DNA from: Marinobacter vulgaris
Lineage (GTDB): Bacteria; Pseudomonadota; Gammaproteobacteria; Pseudomonadales; Oleiphilaceae
Assembly (NCBI RefSeq): GCF_003344045.1
Contig: NZ_QFWX01000007.1
Coordinates: 103,217-163,101 of the forward strand
DNA: 59,885 nucleotides
Direction of reading: 5' to 3'
Numbering within the stretch: the stretch's first letter is position 1; each line of letters starts with the position of its first letter. Position numbers and translations under genes: made by a program. The notes under the pieces are model-generated. The model worked only from the letters and a program-made list of their open reading frames with translations, had not been told where the DNA came from and did not search any database. Shown here one piece after another: positions 29,471 through 38,269 of the stretch.

Positions 29471-30442
29471 ATGCGTCTGATCCGGGGCCTGACCAACCTG
29501 AAACACTTTGCACAGCAGGCCGATGGGCCGCTGGCTAACGGGTGTGTTGCCACCATCGGGAATTTCGACGGCGTACACCTGGGGCATCAGACAATTATCG
29601 ACCAGGTACACGAGAAAGCCCTGGAGCTGGGCGTGCCCTCGGTGGTGATGGTATTCGAACCCCAGCCGCGGGAGTTTTTCCAGGGCCGGGAGGCACCTCC
29701 AAGGCTGACGGCGTTCAGGCAGAAATTTGAAGCGCTGCTGGCGTCGGGTATTGATATCGTCCTTTGCCTGCGATTCAACGAGCGCTTTCGCAGTTATTCC
29801 GGCATGGGATTCATTGAGGATGTTCTGATCGACGGCCTCGGTGTCCGCCACCTGGTGGTCGGGGACGATTTCCGTTTCGGCTGCGATCGCGCCGGTGACT
29901 TTGCGCTGTTGCGGGAAGTGGGTGAGCAACGGGGATTCACGGTTGAAAACACCCGCACCGTCACCGTTGATGGTGAGCGAGTCAGCAGCACCCGCATCCG
30001 CAAGGTGCTGGCTGAGAACCGGATCGAAGAAGCCGAAGCGCTGTTGGGCCATCCTTACCGCATCCGCGGAAGGGTGGTATACGGGCGCCAGCTTGGGCGC
30101 GAGATCGACGCGCCGACTGCGAACCTGTTGCTGCCGCACATGCCGGCCTTGCAAGGTGTTTACGTGGTAAGCGCGACCCTGGCGGACGGGCGGGTCGTGG
30201 ACGGCGTTGCCAACATCGGGCTGCGCCCCACGGTGGACGGCAAACAGCCCTCGCTGGAAGTGCACCTGTTTGACTTTGCTGGCACACTTTACGGCCAGCG
30301 ACTGGATGTGGTCTTCCGCCATGCCCTGCGGGACGAAGTGAAATTCGACTCGGTGGATGACCTGAAACAGCAGATTGCCCGTGATTTCGACGACGCCCGG
30401 GCGTGGATTGCAAACCATGGCTCCTCAGCCACCGGACACTGA
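29471..30442 (+). CDS. ribF: Bifunctional riboflavin kinase/FAD synthetase
   Basis: RibF phosphorylates riboflavin to FMN and adenylylates FMN to FAD. The 323-residue protein has the N-terminal nucleotidyltransferase domain (GNFDGVHLGHQ at 30-40, later STRIR) and a C-terminal flavokinase beta-barrel with PTANL. ATG 29471 is preceded by AAGGG; an in-frame ATG at 29438 lies farther upstream. It sits in the widely conserved murJ-ribF-ileS-lspA order. Confidence 0.96.
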   Translation: MRLIRGLTNLKHFAQQADGPLANGCVATIGNFDGVHLGHQTIIDQVHEKALELGVPSVVMVFEPQPREFFQGREAPPRLTAFRQKFEALLASGIDIVLCLRFNERFRSYSGMGFIEDVLIDGLGVRHLVVGDDFRFGCDRAGDFALLREVGEQRGFTVENTRTVTVDGERVSSTRIRKVLAENRIEEAEALLGHPYRIRGRVVYGRQLGREIDAPTANLLLPHMPALQGVYVVSATLADGRVVDGVANIGLRPTVDGKQPSLEVHLFDFAGTLYGQRLDVVFRHALRDEVKFDSVDDLKQQIARDFDDARAWIANHGSSATGH

Positions 30443-30477
30443 CCGACATTTAACAACCTGAGCTACGCACCTTTACC

Positions 30478-33297
30478 ATGAGCGACTACAAGCACACCCT
30501 GAATCTGCCTGAAACCGCCTTTCCCATGCGCGGTAACCTCGCCAAGCGGGAGCCGGACATGCTCAAGCGCTGGCAGGACCTGGACGTCTACGGCACCCTG
30601 CGCCAGCAGCGGGAAGGCAGGGAAAAGTTCATCCTTCACGATGGCCCTCCCTACGCCAACGGCAGCATTCATATCGGTCATGCGGTCAACAAGATTCTCA
30701 AGGACATGATCGTCAAGTCCCGCAGCTTCATGGGCTTTGACGCGCCCTACGTGCCCGGCTGGGACTGCCATGGCCTGCCTATCGAACACAAGGTGGAGCA
30801 GGAGATTGGCAAGGCCGGGGTAAAGGTGGATTACAAGACCTTCCGCCAGGCCTGCCGTGACTACGCCACCAGGCAGATTGCCGGCCAGAAAGAGGACTTT
30901 ATCCGCCTGGGTGTGATGGGTGAGTGGGACAAGCCCTACCTGACCATGGACCCGAAAGTGGAAGCGGGTATTGTGCGGGCCCTGGGTAAAATCGTTGCCA
31001 AAGGCCACCTGGTTCGCGGTTTCAAGCCGGTTTACTGGAGCGTGGTGGGTCAGTCTGCGCTGGCGGAAGCCGAAGTGGAGTACCAGGACAAGGTCTCGGT
31101 ACAGATTGACGTTCGCTTCACGGTAGTGGATCAGGCGCGGGTGCTGGACCTGTTTGGTACGGATAAAGGTGAGGGCGATGTATCGGTCGTGATCTGGACC
31201 ACCACCCCCTGGACCATCCCGGCCAACCAGGCGGTTTCCATCCACCCGGAGCTGGAATACGCCCTGGTGCAGGTAGATGCTGGCCAGGGCCCCGAGCGGA
31301 TGATCGTGGCGGCGGAAATGGTCGATGACATCATGTCGCGCTGGGGTGTGGAGACGTATGAGGTTCTGGCGACGGTTCCCGGTGCCAGTCTGGAAAAACT
31401 GCCCCTCCAGCATCCTGTTTATGACAAGCAGGTGCCGCTGATTCTCGGTGATCACGTATCCACGGACGCCGGTACCGGTGTTGTTCACACCGCGCCCGAT
31501 CACGGCATGGAAGACTTTGAAGTGGGCAAGGCCTACGGCATTGGCACCATCAGCCTGGTCAAGGCTGACGGCACCTACACCCAGGCCGCCGGTGAGTTTG
31601 CAGGTGTGCACGTGTACAAGGCTGATGACCCGGTCTGTTCCGCTCTGGAGAGGGAGGGCAAGCTGGTCCGGGCCGAGAAGTTCAGCCACAGCTACCCCCA
31701 CTGCTGGCGCACCAAGACGCCATTGATCTATCGTGCCACGCCCCAGTGGTTCATCAGCATGGATAAGGAAAACCTCCGTGACGACGCCCTGGAAGCGATC
31801 AAGGGCGTGCGCTGGGTTCCCGCCTGGGGGCAGAACCGCATCGAGGCGATGTTCAGGCAATCACCGGACTGGTGCGTCTCGCGTCAGCGCACCTGGGGCG
31901 TGCCGATCACCCTGTTTATCCATAAGGAAACCCAGGAACTGCATCCGGACACCCGCAACCTGATCGAGGCGGTGGCGAAGGAAATCGAGAAGGGCGGCAT
32001 TGACGCCTGGTACGATATCGACACCTCAGAACTCCTGGGCAGCGACGCCGAGCAGTATGAAAAGGTCACCGATACCCTGGACGTATGGTTTGATTCGGGT
32101 GTGACCCACGAGTCCGTACTGCGCCCCCGCAAGGAGCTGGGCCAGTTCCCGGCGGACCTTTACCTGGAAGGCTCTGACCAGCACCGGGGGTGGTTCCAGT
32201 CGTCCCTGAAAACCTCCATTGCGATGAACGGCGTGGCCCCGTACAAGCAGGTGCTGACCCATGGCTTTACCGTGGACGGCAAGGGCCGCAAGATGTCCAA
32301 GTCCCTGGGTAATGTGATTGCGCCCCAGGAAGTAATGAACGAACTGGGTGCGGATATCCTGCGCCTGTGGGTGTCAGCCACCGACTACAGCGGTGAAATG
32401 ACGGTTTCCAAGGATATCCTCAAACAGACGGCCGACGGCTATCGCCGCATCCGTAACACCGCCCGCTTCCTGCTCAGCAACCTGACCGGTTTCGATCCGG
32501 AGCAGCACTCCGTGGCCCCGGAGAACATGATTGCCCTCGATCGCTGGATGGTCGACAAGGCCCTGCAGCTGCAGGCGGAGCTGCATGAGGATTATGAGAA
32601 CTACGCGTTCCTGCGCATTTACCAGAAAGTGTACAACTTCTGCGAGGCCACCCTGGGCGGCTTCTACCTGGACATCATCAAGGATCGCCAGTACACCACC
32701 CAGGCCGACAGCCGCGAGCGCCGCTCCTGCCAGACCGCCCTTTATCATGTGGCGGAAGCCCTGGTGCGCTGGATTGCGCCGATCCTCAGCTTCACCGCCG
32801 ACGAGATCTGGCAGCACCTGCCGGGCAGTCGAGGCGATACCGTGTTCTACGAAACCTGGTATGAGGGGCTGACCCCGCTGCCGGCGGATGCGGAGCTCGG
32901 CCGTGATTACTGGAGCCGTATCGCCAGCGTCAAGGAAGCCGTGAACAAGCGCCTGGAAGAGGCCCGCGGCCGTGGTGAAATCAAGGGTTCGCTCAGTGCG
33001 GAAGTCACACTGTATTGCGACGGTGATCTGGCGAACGACCTCAACTATCTGGGCGAAGAGTTGCGCTTTGTGCTCATTACCTCTGAAGCCACGGTGAAAC
33101 CGGCGGCTGAAGCCGCTGATGCAGAACAGACCGCCCATGAAGGTTTGTGGGTGCAAGTGACCCCGGCTACCTATGCCAAGTGCGAGCGCTGCTGGCATCA
33201 TCGGCCGGATGTTGGTCAGAACGAGAAGTACAGCGATCTGTGCGGCCGTTGTGTCATTAACGTGGAAGGGCAGGGCGAGTCCCGTTCTTTTGCCTGA
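30478..33297 (+). CDS. ileS: Isoleucyl-tRNA synthetase
   Basis: IleS charges tRNA-Ile and edits misactivated valine. The 939-residue class I enzyme has the HIGH motif at 65-68, KMSKS at 605-609, an intervening CP1 editing domain, and a C-terminal zinc site formed by Cys902/905 and Cys922/925. Having this zinc finger marks the bacterial IleS1 type, which is usually mupirocin-sensitive. It starts 35 bases after ribF. Confidence 0.98.
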   Translation: MSDYKHTLNLPETAFPMRGNLAKREPDMLKRWQDLDVYGTLRQQREGREKFILHDGPPYANGSIHIGHAVNKILKDMIVKSRSFMGFDAPYVPGWDCHGLPIEHKVEQEIGKAGVKVDYKTFRQACRDYATRQIAGQKEDFIRLGVMGEWDKPYLTMDPKVEAGIVRALGKIVAKGHLVRGFKPVYWSVVGQSALAEAEVEYQDKVSVQIDVRFTVVDQARVLDLFGTDKGEGDVSVVIWTTTPWTIPANQAVSIHPELEYALVQVDAGQGPERMIVAAEMVDDIMSRWGVETYEVLATVPGASLEKLPLQHPVYDKQVPLILGDHVSTDAGTGVVHTAPDHGMEDFEVGKAYGIGTISLVKADGTYTQAAGEFAGVHVYKADDPVCSALEREGKLVRAEKFSHSYPHCWRTKTPLIYRATPQWFISMDKENLRDDALEAIKGVRWVPAWGQNRIEAMFRQSPDWCVSRQRTWGVPITLFIHKETQELHPDTRNLIEAVAKEIEKGGIDAWYDIDTSELLGSDAEQYEKVTDTLDVWFDSGVTHESVLRPRKELGQFPADLYLEGSDQHRGWFQSSLKTSIAMNGVAPYKQVLTHGFTVDGKGRKMSKSLGNVIAPQEVMNELGADILRLWVSATDYSGEMTVSKDILKQTADGYRRIRNTARFLLSNLTGFDPEQHSVAPENMIALDRWMVDKALQLQAELHEDYENYAFLRIYQKVYNFCEATLGGFYLDIIKDRQYTTQADSRERRSCQTALYHVAEALVRWIAPILSFTADEIWQHLPGSRGDTVFYETWYEGLTPLPADAELGRDYWSRIASVKEAVNKRLEEARGRGEIKGSLSAEVTLYCDGDLANDLNYLGEELRFVLITSEATVKPAAEAADAEQTAHEGLWVQVTPATYAKCERCWHHRPDVGQNEKYSDLCGRCVINVEGQGESRSFA

Positions 33298-33322
33298 TGG
33301 AAGCCGGGCTGTGGAAAGCGTA

Positions 33323-33829
33323 ATGAAGGATACAGAAACCACCGGCTCCCAACTCCGCTGGCTCTGGCTGGCGGTTCTGGTGATCGTGCTGGACCTGGGG
33401 ACCAAGGCCATGGCCACCGCGATGCTGAGCTATGGCAACCCGGTGCCGGTGATGCCCATGTTCAATCTGACGTTGCTTCACAATACGGGAGCCGCGTTCA
33501 GTTTCCTGGCCGGTGCGGCGGGCTGGCAGCGCTGGTTCTTTATTACCCTGGCGCTGGTGGTCAGTGTTGTGCTGGTGTTCTGGTTAAAATCCCTGCGCCG
33601 GTATGAAACCTGGTCGGCCATTGCCATCGTATTAATCCTCGGTGGCGCCCTGGGCAACGTGTATGACCGCATTGTTCATGGCTATGTGGTGGATTTCCTG
33701 CATTTCTACTGGAACAACTACCACTTTCCCGCCTTCAACATTGCCGACACCGCAATCACCATTGGTGCCTGCATGATGATTCTCGATATTTTCCGCAAGC
33801 CCCGGGAACCAGATGGTAATCCGGAGTGA
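33323..33829 (+). CDS. lspA: Lipoprotein signal peptidase (signal peptidase II)
   Basis: LspA cleaves the signal peptide of diacylglyceryl-modified prolipoproteins in the inner membrane, as needed for BamD and the YccT-like lipoprotein in this window. The 168-residue protein has four membrane segments and the catalytic aspartates Asp124 (VVDFLHFYW) and Asp142 (FNIADTAI). ATG 33323 has GGA seven bases upstream. It lies 25 bases after ileS, in the usual ileS-lspA-fkpB-ispH order. Confidence 0.97.
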   Translation: MKDTETTGSQLRWLWLAVLVIVLDLGTKAMATAMLSYGNPVPVMPMFNLTLLHNTGAAFSFLAGAAGWQRWFFITLALVVSVVLVFWLKSLRRYETWSAIAIVLILGGALGNVYDRIVHGYVVDFLHFYWNNYHFPAFNIADTAITIGACMMILDIFRKPREPDGNPE

Positions 33830-33854
33830 AGGAAGACAGGAGCGATAGCTGCCA

Positions 33855-34307
33855 ATGAAAGAACTTCCCGTAGATCAGGGTACCCGCGTCACACTCAACT
33901 TCGCACTGAAATTCAGTGACGGTGAGATCATTGATTCCACTTTCGAGAAAGAGCCAGCAACGCTGGAGATCGGTGACGAGAATCTGCCCGAGAATTTCGA
34001 AGCCTATCTCATGGGCATGAAGGCCGGCGACCGGAACAGCTACGAAGTGCCTCCGGAGAGAGCATTTGGCCAGCATAACCCGAACAATGTGCAGACCTTC
34101 AAACGCAGCGAGTTCAGTGCGGACATGGTGCTGGAGAAGGGCGTTATGATCTCGTTTGCCGATGCTCGCCAGAGTGAGTTGCCGGGCATGGTCAGCCGCG
34201 TGGAGGGGGACCAGGTTGAGGTGGACTTTAATCACCCTCTGGCGGGGCGTACACTGACGTTTGAAGTGGAAATTATTGATGTGGAGCCTGTGGGGGCTGC
34301 CCATTAA
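33855..34307 (+). CDS. fkpB: FKBP-type peptidyl-prolyl isomerase, SlpA/FkpB-like
   Basis: A 150-residue cytosolic FKBP with the insert-in-flap domain typical of SlpA/FkpB, a prolyl isomerase and chaperone. The N-terminus carries FKBP strands (VTLNFALKFSDGEIIDSTF), the insert spans about 65-125, and the C-terminus returns to the FKBP fold (NHPLAGRTLTFEVEI). There is no signal peptide. AGGAG lies 12 bases before the ATG, a rather long spacing. It is followed by repeat copy 3 and ispH. Confidence 0.94.
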   Translation: MKELPVDQGTRVTLNFALKFSDGEIIDSTFEKEPATLEIGDENLPENFEAYLMGMKAGDRNSYEVPPERAFGQHNPNNVQTFKRSEFSADMVLEKGVMISFADARQSELPGMVSRVEGDQVEVDFNHPLAGRTLTFEVEIIDVEPVGAAH

Positions 34308-34337
34308 GTGACTGGTCTCTCGGCCTTGGCTCATGTC

Positions 34338-34441
34338 AGCAAGTGGGAAGAGCTTTCAGGGATACGCTGTGAATACGTCCGTGTACGCTCGACAAAAACA
34401 TCCTTGTTTTTGACGATCCCTGAAAGCTCTCCCCACTTGCT
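34338..34441 (+). repeat. Dispersed three-way-junction palindrome, copy 3
   Basis: The outer arms 34338-34363 and 34416-34441 pair over 26 positions with a single A/C mismatch. H1 is TACG TCCG TGTA (34374-34385); H2 has stem CAAAAA/TTTTTG and loop CATCCTTG (34393-34412). The junction strands ACGCTGTGAA and CGCTCG match copies 1 and 2. It fills most of the fkpB-ispH gap. Confidence 0.85.
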
Positions 34442-34476
34442 TTCGCCGACTTTTTCGATATCTCAGGGCAATGTTT

Positions 34477-35430
34477 ATGCAAATTCGACTCGCTAATCCC
34501 CGTGGCTTCTGTGCCGGTGTCGACCGTGCCATCGAAATTGTGAACCGTGCCCTGGATGTGTTTGGCGCGCCGATCTACGTGCGCCATGAAGTGGTGCACA
34601 ACAAGTTTGTGGTGGATAACCTGCGCGCGCGCGGTGCCGTTTTTGTGGATGAGCTGGAAGAAGTGCCGGACGACAGACTGGTGATCTTCAGTGCTCACGG
34701 GGTGTCTCAGGCGGTTCAGAACGAAGCAGCTCGCCGCGGGCTGAAGGTGTTCGATGCGACCTGCCCGCTGGTGACCAAAGTGCACCTGGAAGTAATGAAG
34801 TACAGCCGCGAGGGGCGCGAGTGCATTCTGATTGGCCACCATGGCCACCCGGAAGTGGAGGGCACCATGGGGCAGTATGACCACAGCAACGGTGGTGAGA
34901 TATATCTCGTGGAAGATGAGAAAGACGTCGCCGAGCTGGCAGTCAAAGACCCCGCAAAACTGTCCTATGTCACCCAGACCACGCTTTCCATGGACGACAC
35001 CGCCCGCGTGATTGATGCCCTCAGGGATAAGTTCCCTGAGATCCAGGGCCCCCGCAAGGATGACATCTGTTACGCCACCCAGAACCGCCAGGACGCGGTG
35101 AAACAGCTGGCCGGCGACTGCGACCTGATGCTGGTGGTGGGCTCCCCGAACAGCTCCAACTCCAACCGCCTGCGTGAGCTGGCGGAGCGCATGGGCACGC
35201 CCGCCTACCTGATCGACGAGGCCTCACAGATTGAACCGCAATGGCTGGAGGGTAAAACCTCTATTGGCGTGACGGCCGGTGCCTCTGCACCGGAGGTGTT
35301 GGTGAATGATGTGATTGCCAGGCTTCGTGAGCTCGGTGGGGAGCTACCGCAAGAAATCGCCGGGCGTGAGGAAAATATTGTGTTTTCCATGCCTCGGGAG
35401 CTCAGGATTGATGCGGTAGAGGTGCAATAA
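34477..35430 (+). CDS. ispH: 4-hydroxy-3-methylbut-2-enyl diphosphate reductase
   Basis: IspH (LytB) is the last enzyme of the MEP isoprenoid pathway, producing IPP and DMAPP through a 4Fe-4S cluster. The 317-residue protein has the three cluster cysteines Cys12, Cys96 and Cys198. I choose ATG 34477 because AGGG is eight bases upstream and [15 protein letters not shown] matches the family start; an ATG at 34471 is only three bases from that site. It is the last gene of the conserved ribF-ispH block before the pilus genes. Confidence 0.97.
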   Translation: MQIRLANPRGFCAGVDRAIEIVNRALDVFGAPIYVRHEVVHNKFVVDNLRARGAVFVDELEEVPDDRLVIFSAHGVSQAVQNEAARRGLKVFDATCPLVTKVHLEVMKYSREGRECILIGHHGHPEVEGTMGQYDHSNGGEIYLVEDEKDVAELAVKDPAKLSYVTQTTLSMDDTARVIDALRDKFPEIQGPRKDDICYATQNRQDAVKQLAGDCDLMLVVGSPNSSNSNRLRELAERMGTPAYLIDEASQIEPQWLEGKTSIGVTAGASAPEVLVNDVIARLRELGGELPQEIAGREENIVFSMPRELRIDAVEVQ

Positions 35431-35438
35431 GATAACTA

Positions 35439-35464
35439 CATGCCCAGCCGCCCGGTTGGGCATG
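35439..35464 (+). terminator. Hairpin after ispH
   Basis: CATGCCCA (35439-35446) pairs with TGGGCATG (35457-35464), with additional CCG/CGG pairing inside. There is no T-run, so termination is only possible, not clear. Confidence 0.4.
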
Positions 35465-35555
35465 CCTATGCCAGCGCTTCATTCGAATTGTCTCCCCAAA
35501 TTTGATGCTGCTCACAAATAAGTGTGAGTTCCTACCGCTTATCTTTTATCTTTTG

Positions 35556-35564
35556 CCGCTCGTC
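35556..35564 (+). promoter_or_regulatory. AlgR-like motif upstream of the minor-pilin operon
   Basis: CCGCTCGTC differs at one position from CCGTTCGTC, the sequence recognised by AlgR in Pseudomonas aeruginosa, where AlgR activates the fimU operon. It lies 66 bases before the fimU ATG in a T-rich stretch with a repeated ATCTTTT. One nine-base near match is weak evidence by itself; its location makes it worth noting. Confidence 0.25.
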
Positions 35565-35629
35565 GCAATGCCCTCGTCAGTGAATGTCCGCTCTTTTATG
35601 CTCCATTAAGATAAATTTAGGATGCTGCC

Positions 35630-36115
35630 ATGACTGACCGAAGTGCCCTAAGAGGTTTTACTCTCATCGAGCTGATGGTGGTTGTTGCTGTTCTGGCAAT
35701 TGTTGCGACGGTTGCTGTGCCGTCTTTTCGGCAAGTCATTGAGAACAATCGCCTGGCCACAGAATCCAACCGCCTTTTTTCTGCAATGAGTTTCGCCCGC
35801 AGTGAAGCCGTGCGGGTTGGTGATGACGTGTCACTGAGTGCTAGGACCGGCGGTTTTGACGCCGGTTGGTGCGTGCATCTGGGCGCTGATTGTTCGGGCA
35901 CTGACATCCTTCGCCAATTTGATGCGGGTAATCAACTGGATTACACCGCAAGCGCAAGCACGCTGACGTTTAATGCTCGGGGTGAAATGACCAATGCTGC
36001 CTTTCAGGTGAGTCTTGAACCAGTAGGCTGTGAAACAGGAGAAACGGACAAAATGCGAACTGTCACGGTCTCACTGTCCGGGCGTGCGTCGATTCAGGCG
36101 GGGGACTGTACATGA
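35630..36115 (+). CDS. fimU: Type IV pilus minor pilin, GspH/FimT family (FimU-like)
   Basis: A 161-residue minor pilin. The prepilin peptidase site is RG|FTLIE after Gly9, with the conserved Glu at +5 and a hydrophobic helix (about 10-32). The remainder is a GspH-type beta domain with four cysteines. In the Pseudomonas model FimU, with PilV, PilW, PilX, PilE and PilY1, primes pilus assembly from the inner membrane. It is first in an operon: its stop overlaps pilV by four bases (ATGA). FimU rather than FimT is chosen from its position leading pilVWXY1E. Confidence 0.88.
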   Translation: MTDRSALRGFTLIELMVVVAVLAIVATVAVPSFRQVIENNRLATESNRLFSAMSFARSEAVRVGDDVSLSARTGGFDAGWCVHLGADCSGTDILRQFDAGNQLDYTASASTLTFNARGEMTNAAFQVSLEPVGCETGETDKMRTVTVSLSGRASIQAGDCT

Positions 36116-36591
36116 GTCAAAATTTTCGCAGAAGTAGGCACGCGTTGCGTTTTGTTTCCACTCAGCAATCCGGCTTTGGTTTGATTGAAATATTGGTAGC
36201 CCTACTTATTCTTGCTATCGGGCTGCTAGGTATGGCGTCTCTACAGACTGCCAGCCTCCAGCAGACAACTGGCAGCCAAGCGCGAACGCAAGCTATTTTT
36301 CTCGCGGAGGATCTCGTAGAGCGCATCAGGGCAAATCGCCAGAACATAAACGATTATGCACTTATAGACCCCGATGCCGTGGCCTGCAACACCGGTTTTG
36401 CTATTGATAATTCCGGAGTCGCAGAAGATGACCTTGATGAATGGCGCAACTCGCTTGCTTGTTTATTACCAGGGGGGAACGGCGAAGTGTCTGTGAATGG
36501 CAACAGGGTCACCGTGGATTTGATGTGGAGCTCGCGAGAGGACGTGGCTGATCTGGATGACGGTGCGCTGACTCTGGAGGTCGCGTTGTGA
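36112..36591 (+). CDS. pilV: Type IV pilus modification protein PilV
   Basis: A 159-residue minor pilin. The basic leader ends at Gly21 before FGLIEILVALLILAIGLLGMA, a PilV-type N-terminal helix with Glu at +5. The conserved downstream segment AIFLAEDLVERIRANRQ matches PilV. The rest is a small beta domain with one likely disulfide (two cysteines). It overlaps fimU and pilW by four bases each, so the three are translationally coupled. Confidence 0.93.
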   Translation: MSQNFRRSRHALRFVSTQQSGFGLIEILVALLILAIGLLGMASLQTASLQQTTGSQARTQAIFLAEDLVERIRANRQNINDYALIDPDAVACNTGFAIDNSGVAEDDLDEWRNSLACLLPGGNGEVSVNGNRVTVDLMWSSREDVADLDDGALTLEVAL

Positions 36592-37694
36592 AAACAATTC
36601 CTAAACCATTGGTTGGCGCCCGGCGTCAGTCCGGTCTCTCGCTGATCGAACTGATGATCGCTCTGGCTCTGGGTCTAGTTTTGACGCTAGGCGTGGTGCA
36701 GATTTTCCTGGGCTCCAGCCAGACCTATCGCCTGAGTGATGCTCTCGGCAAAGTTCAGGAAAACGTTCGATTCTCGCTGGGCACTCTGCAGTTCGACGCT
36801 CGTATGGCTGGGCATTTCGGCTGTTTGATTGGAGAACCGTTCAATAATTTGGACCAGACTGATGCTGCGTATGATCCGACTATCTATGAGAACGGTGCAG
36901 TGATCGGCTGGGATGCGGCAAGCACTGGACTTGGCGACGAATTCACCATAACCACTCTCGAAGCGAGTGGGTCTGCCTGGTCGAATGGGACCGGCGATAC
37001 CATTCCTACCGATATCCAGGGTCAAATCATCCCGGGGACTGATTTCCTGGTGCTGAGCGGCGGTCAACGGGCTGATGTCGACCTGGATGGTAATCCGGGT
37101 GGTGACGGTAACACTCTCGGAACTGATGGCAACTCCAATATTCCGGCTGGGACAATTCTTACGGTCGTCGCCAGTGACTGCAGTGGAGGCGACCTTTTTC
37201 AAAAAACAAACAACACCAACTCTGGTGGGCTCACAAAAGGCTCCGGTGGAAGTCCAGGCAACGTTACCCCCGTCAATGAAAAATTTAATGGTGATTATGA
37301 CGACGAGGCCGGCATCTATATATTTAGCAGCACCGCATATTTCATCGGTGAAGGCGCCAGCGGAGAGCCTGCCCTGTTCCGTGAACGCCTGGATGCGGGC
37401 GCCACTGGCGCAGTGGAACTCGCCGAAGGCGTCGAGAATATGCAGATTCTTTATGGTGTCGCGACGGGCGCTGATCGTGCAGCCGATCGTTACGTGACTG
37501 CAGCCAATGTGACCAATTGGGATCAGGTCGTCAGTGTACGCATGGCTCTGTTGTTCCGCACAGGCGACCGCATTACCGACGAAGAATCGGCACGCGCGTT
37601 CAATCTTGCGGGGACGGAAATTACCACGCAGTCTGACCGACGGTCACGAGTAGTTGGTTTGTCTACCGTTGGTATTCGGAACAGGTTGGAGTAA
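36588..37694 (+). CDS. pilW: Type IV pilus assembly protein PilW
   Basis: A 368-residue minor pilin, long as usual for PilW. The cleavage site is SG|LSLIE (Gly16) with Glu at +5. The helix continues into FLGSSQTYRLSDALGKVQENVRFS and the ARMAGHFGC segment conserved in PilW. The start is GTG 36588, overlapping the pilV stop (GTGA). The central region (about 110-250) is rich in Gly, Asn, Asp and Thr and is the least conserved part. Confidence 0.92.
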   Translation: MKTIPKPLVGARRQSGLSLIELMIALALGLVLTLGVVQIFLGSSQTYRLSDALGKVQENVRFSLGTLQFDARMAGHFGCLIGEPFNNLDQTDAAYDPTIYENGAVIGWDAASTGLGDEFTITTLEASGSAWSNGTGDTIPTDIQGQIIPGTDFLVLSGGQRADVDLDGNPGGDGNTLGTDGNSNIPAGTILTVVASDCSGGDLFQKTNNTNSGGLTKGSGGSPGNVTPVNEKFNGDYDDEAGIYIFSSTAYFIGEGASGEPALFRERLDAGATGAVELAEGVENMQILYGVATGADRAADRYVTAANVTNWDQVVSVRMALLFRTGDRITDEESARAFNLAGTEITTQSDRRSRVVGLSTVGIRNRLE

Positions 37695-37698
37695 CGCA

Positions 37699-38235
37699 AT
37701 GCAGAATCGGTTTTTGTGTCGGTGGAATAGTTCGATGGCGCGCCAGAAGGGGAGTGTGCTCCTGGTTTCATTGATCATGCTTTTGTTGCTTACGCTTGTC
37801 GCGGTCGCGGGCATGCAAGGCACCATCCTGCAGGAGCGTATGACGGGCAACCTTCGGGACAGGGATCTCGCATTCCAAGCAGCGGAAGCTGCGCTTCGTG
37901 AGGCAGAAGCGTTCATTCGGAATAATCCAACACCGGCGACGATCTACGACAATAGCAACGGGCTATACCAGATAAATGCCATTAACACACCGGATTGGAG
38001 CACGCGTAACACCGCCCCAGGCAACGGTGCAAAAACTTACGCAGGTAATTTCCCGGGTGTGGCCGCGCAACCACAATATTATATTGAAGAAATCAGCACT
38101 GTGCAGCCCTCTGGAACAGAAACGGAAGCAGGCACGGCTACACCGCCGCCGCCATTTTTCAGGATTACGGCATTGGGCACTGGCGGGTCAGCCTCAACGC
38201 AGGTGGTCTTAACAAGTGTGTACCGTACTCAGTGA
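37699..38235 (+). CDS. pilX: Type IV pilus assembly protein PilX
   Basis: A 178-residue minor pilin with the leader cleaved after Gly18 (QKG|SVLLV). As in PilX/GspK-type pilins, the Glu at +5 is missing. The conserved helix MTGNLRDRDLAFQAAEAALREAE-type segment follows, which is diagnostic. The C-terminal domain is Pro/Thr-rich. The ATG at 37699 has GGAG seven bases upstream; an overlapping frame from 37654 extends back into pilW and is not used. pilY1 starts 34 bases later. Confidence 0.92.
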   Translation: MQNRFLCRWNSSMARQKGSVLLVSLIMLLLLTLVAVAGMQGTILQERMTGNLRDRDLAFQAAEAALREAEAFIRNNPTPATIYDNSNGLYQINAINTPDWSTRNTAPGNGAKTYAGNFPGVAAQPQYYIEEISTVQPSGTETEAGTATPPPPFFRITALGTGGSASTQVVLTSVYRTQ

Positions 38236-38269
38236 CAGAGGCGGCAAACCTTTGAAGAGGAATTTCGTG

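Noticed and set aside
28694..30418. 574-codon antisense frame spanning murJ and ribF
   Set aside because: Crosses two well-supported genes and the gap between them, with His/Gln/Arg-rich composition typical of a shadow frame.
30463..31860. 465-codon antisense frame in ileS
   Set aside because: A shadow of the IleS reading frame; no recognisable domain.
34308..34496. Small frame over repeat copy 3
   Set aside because: Translates the palindrome. Similar peptides appear from the other copies, which is a sign of a nucleic-acid repeat rather than a gene.
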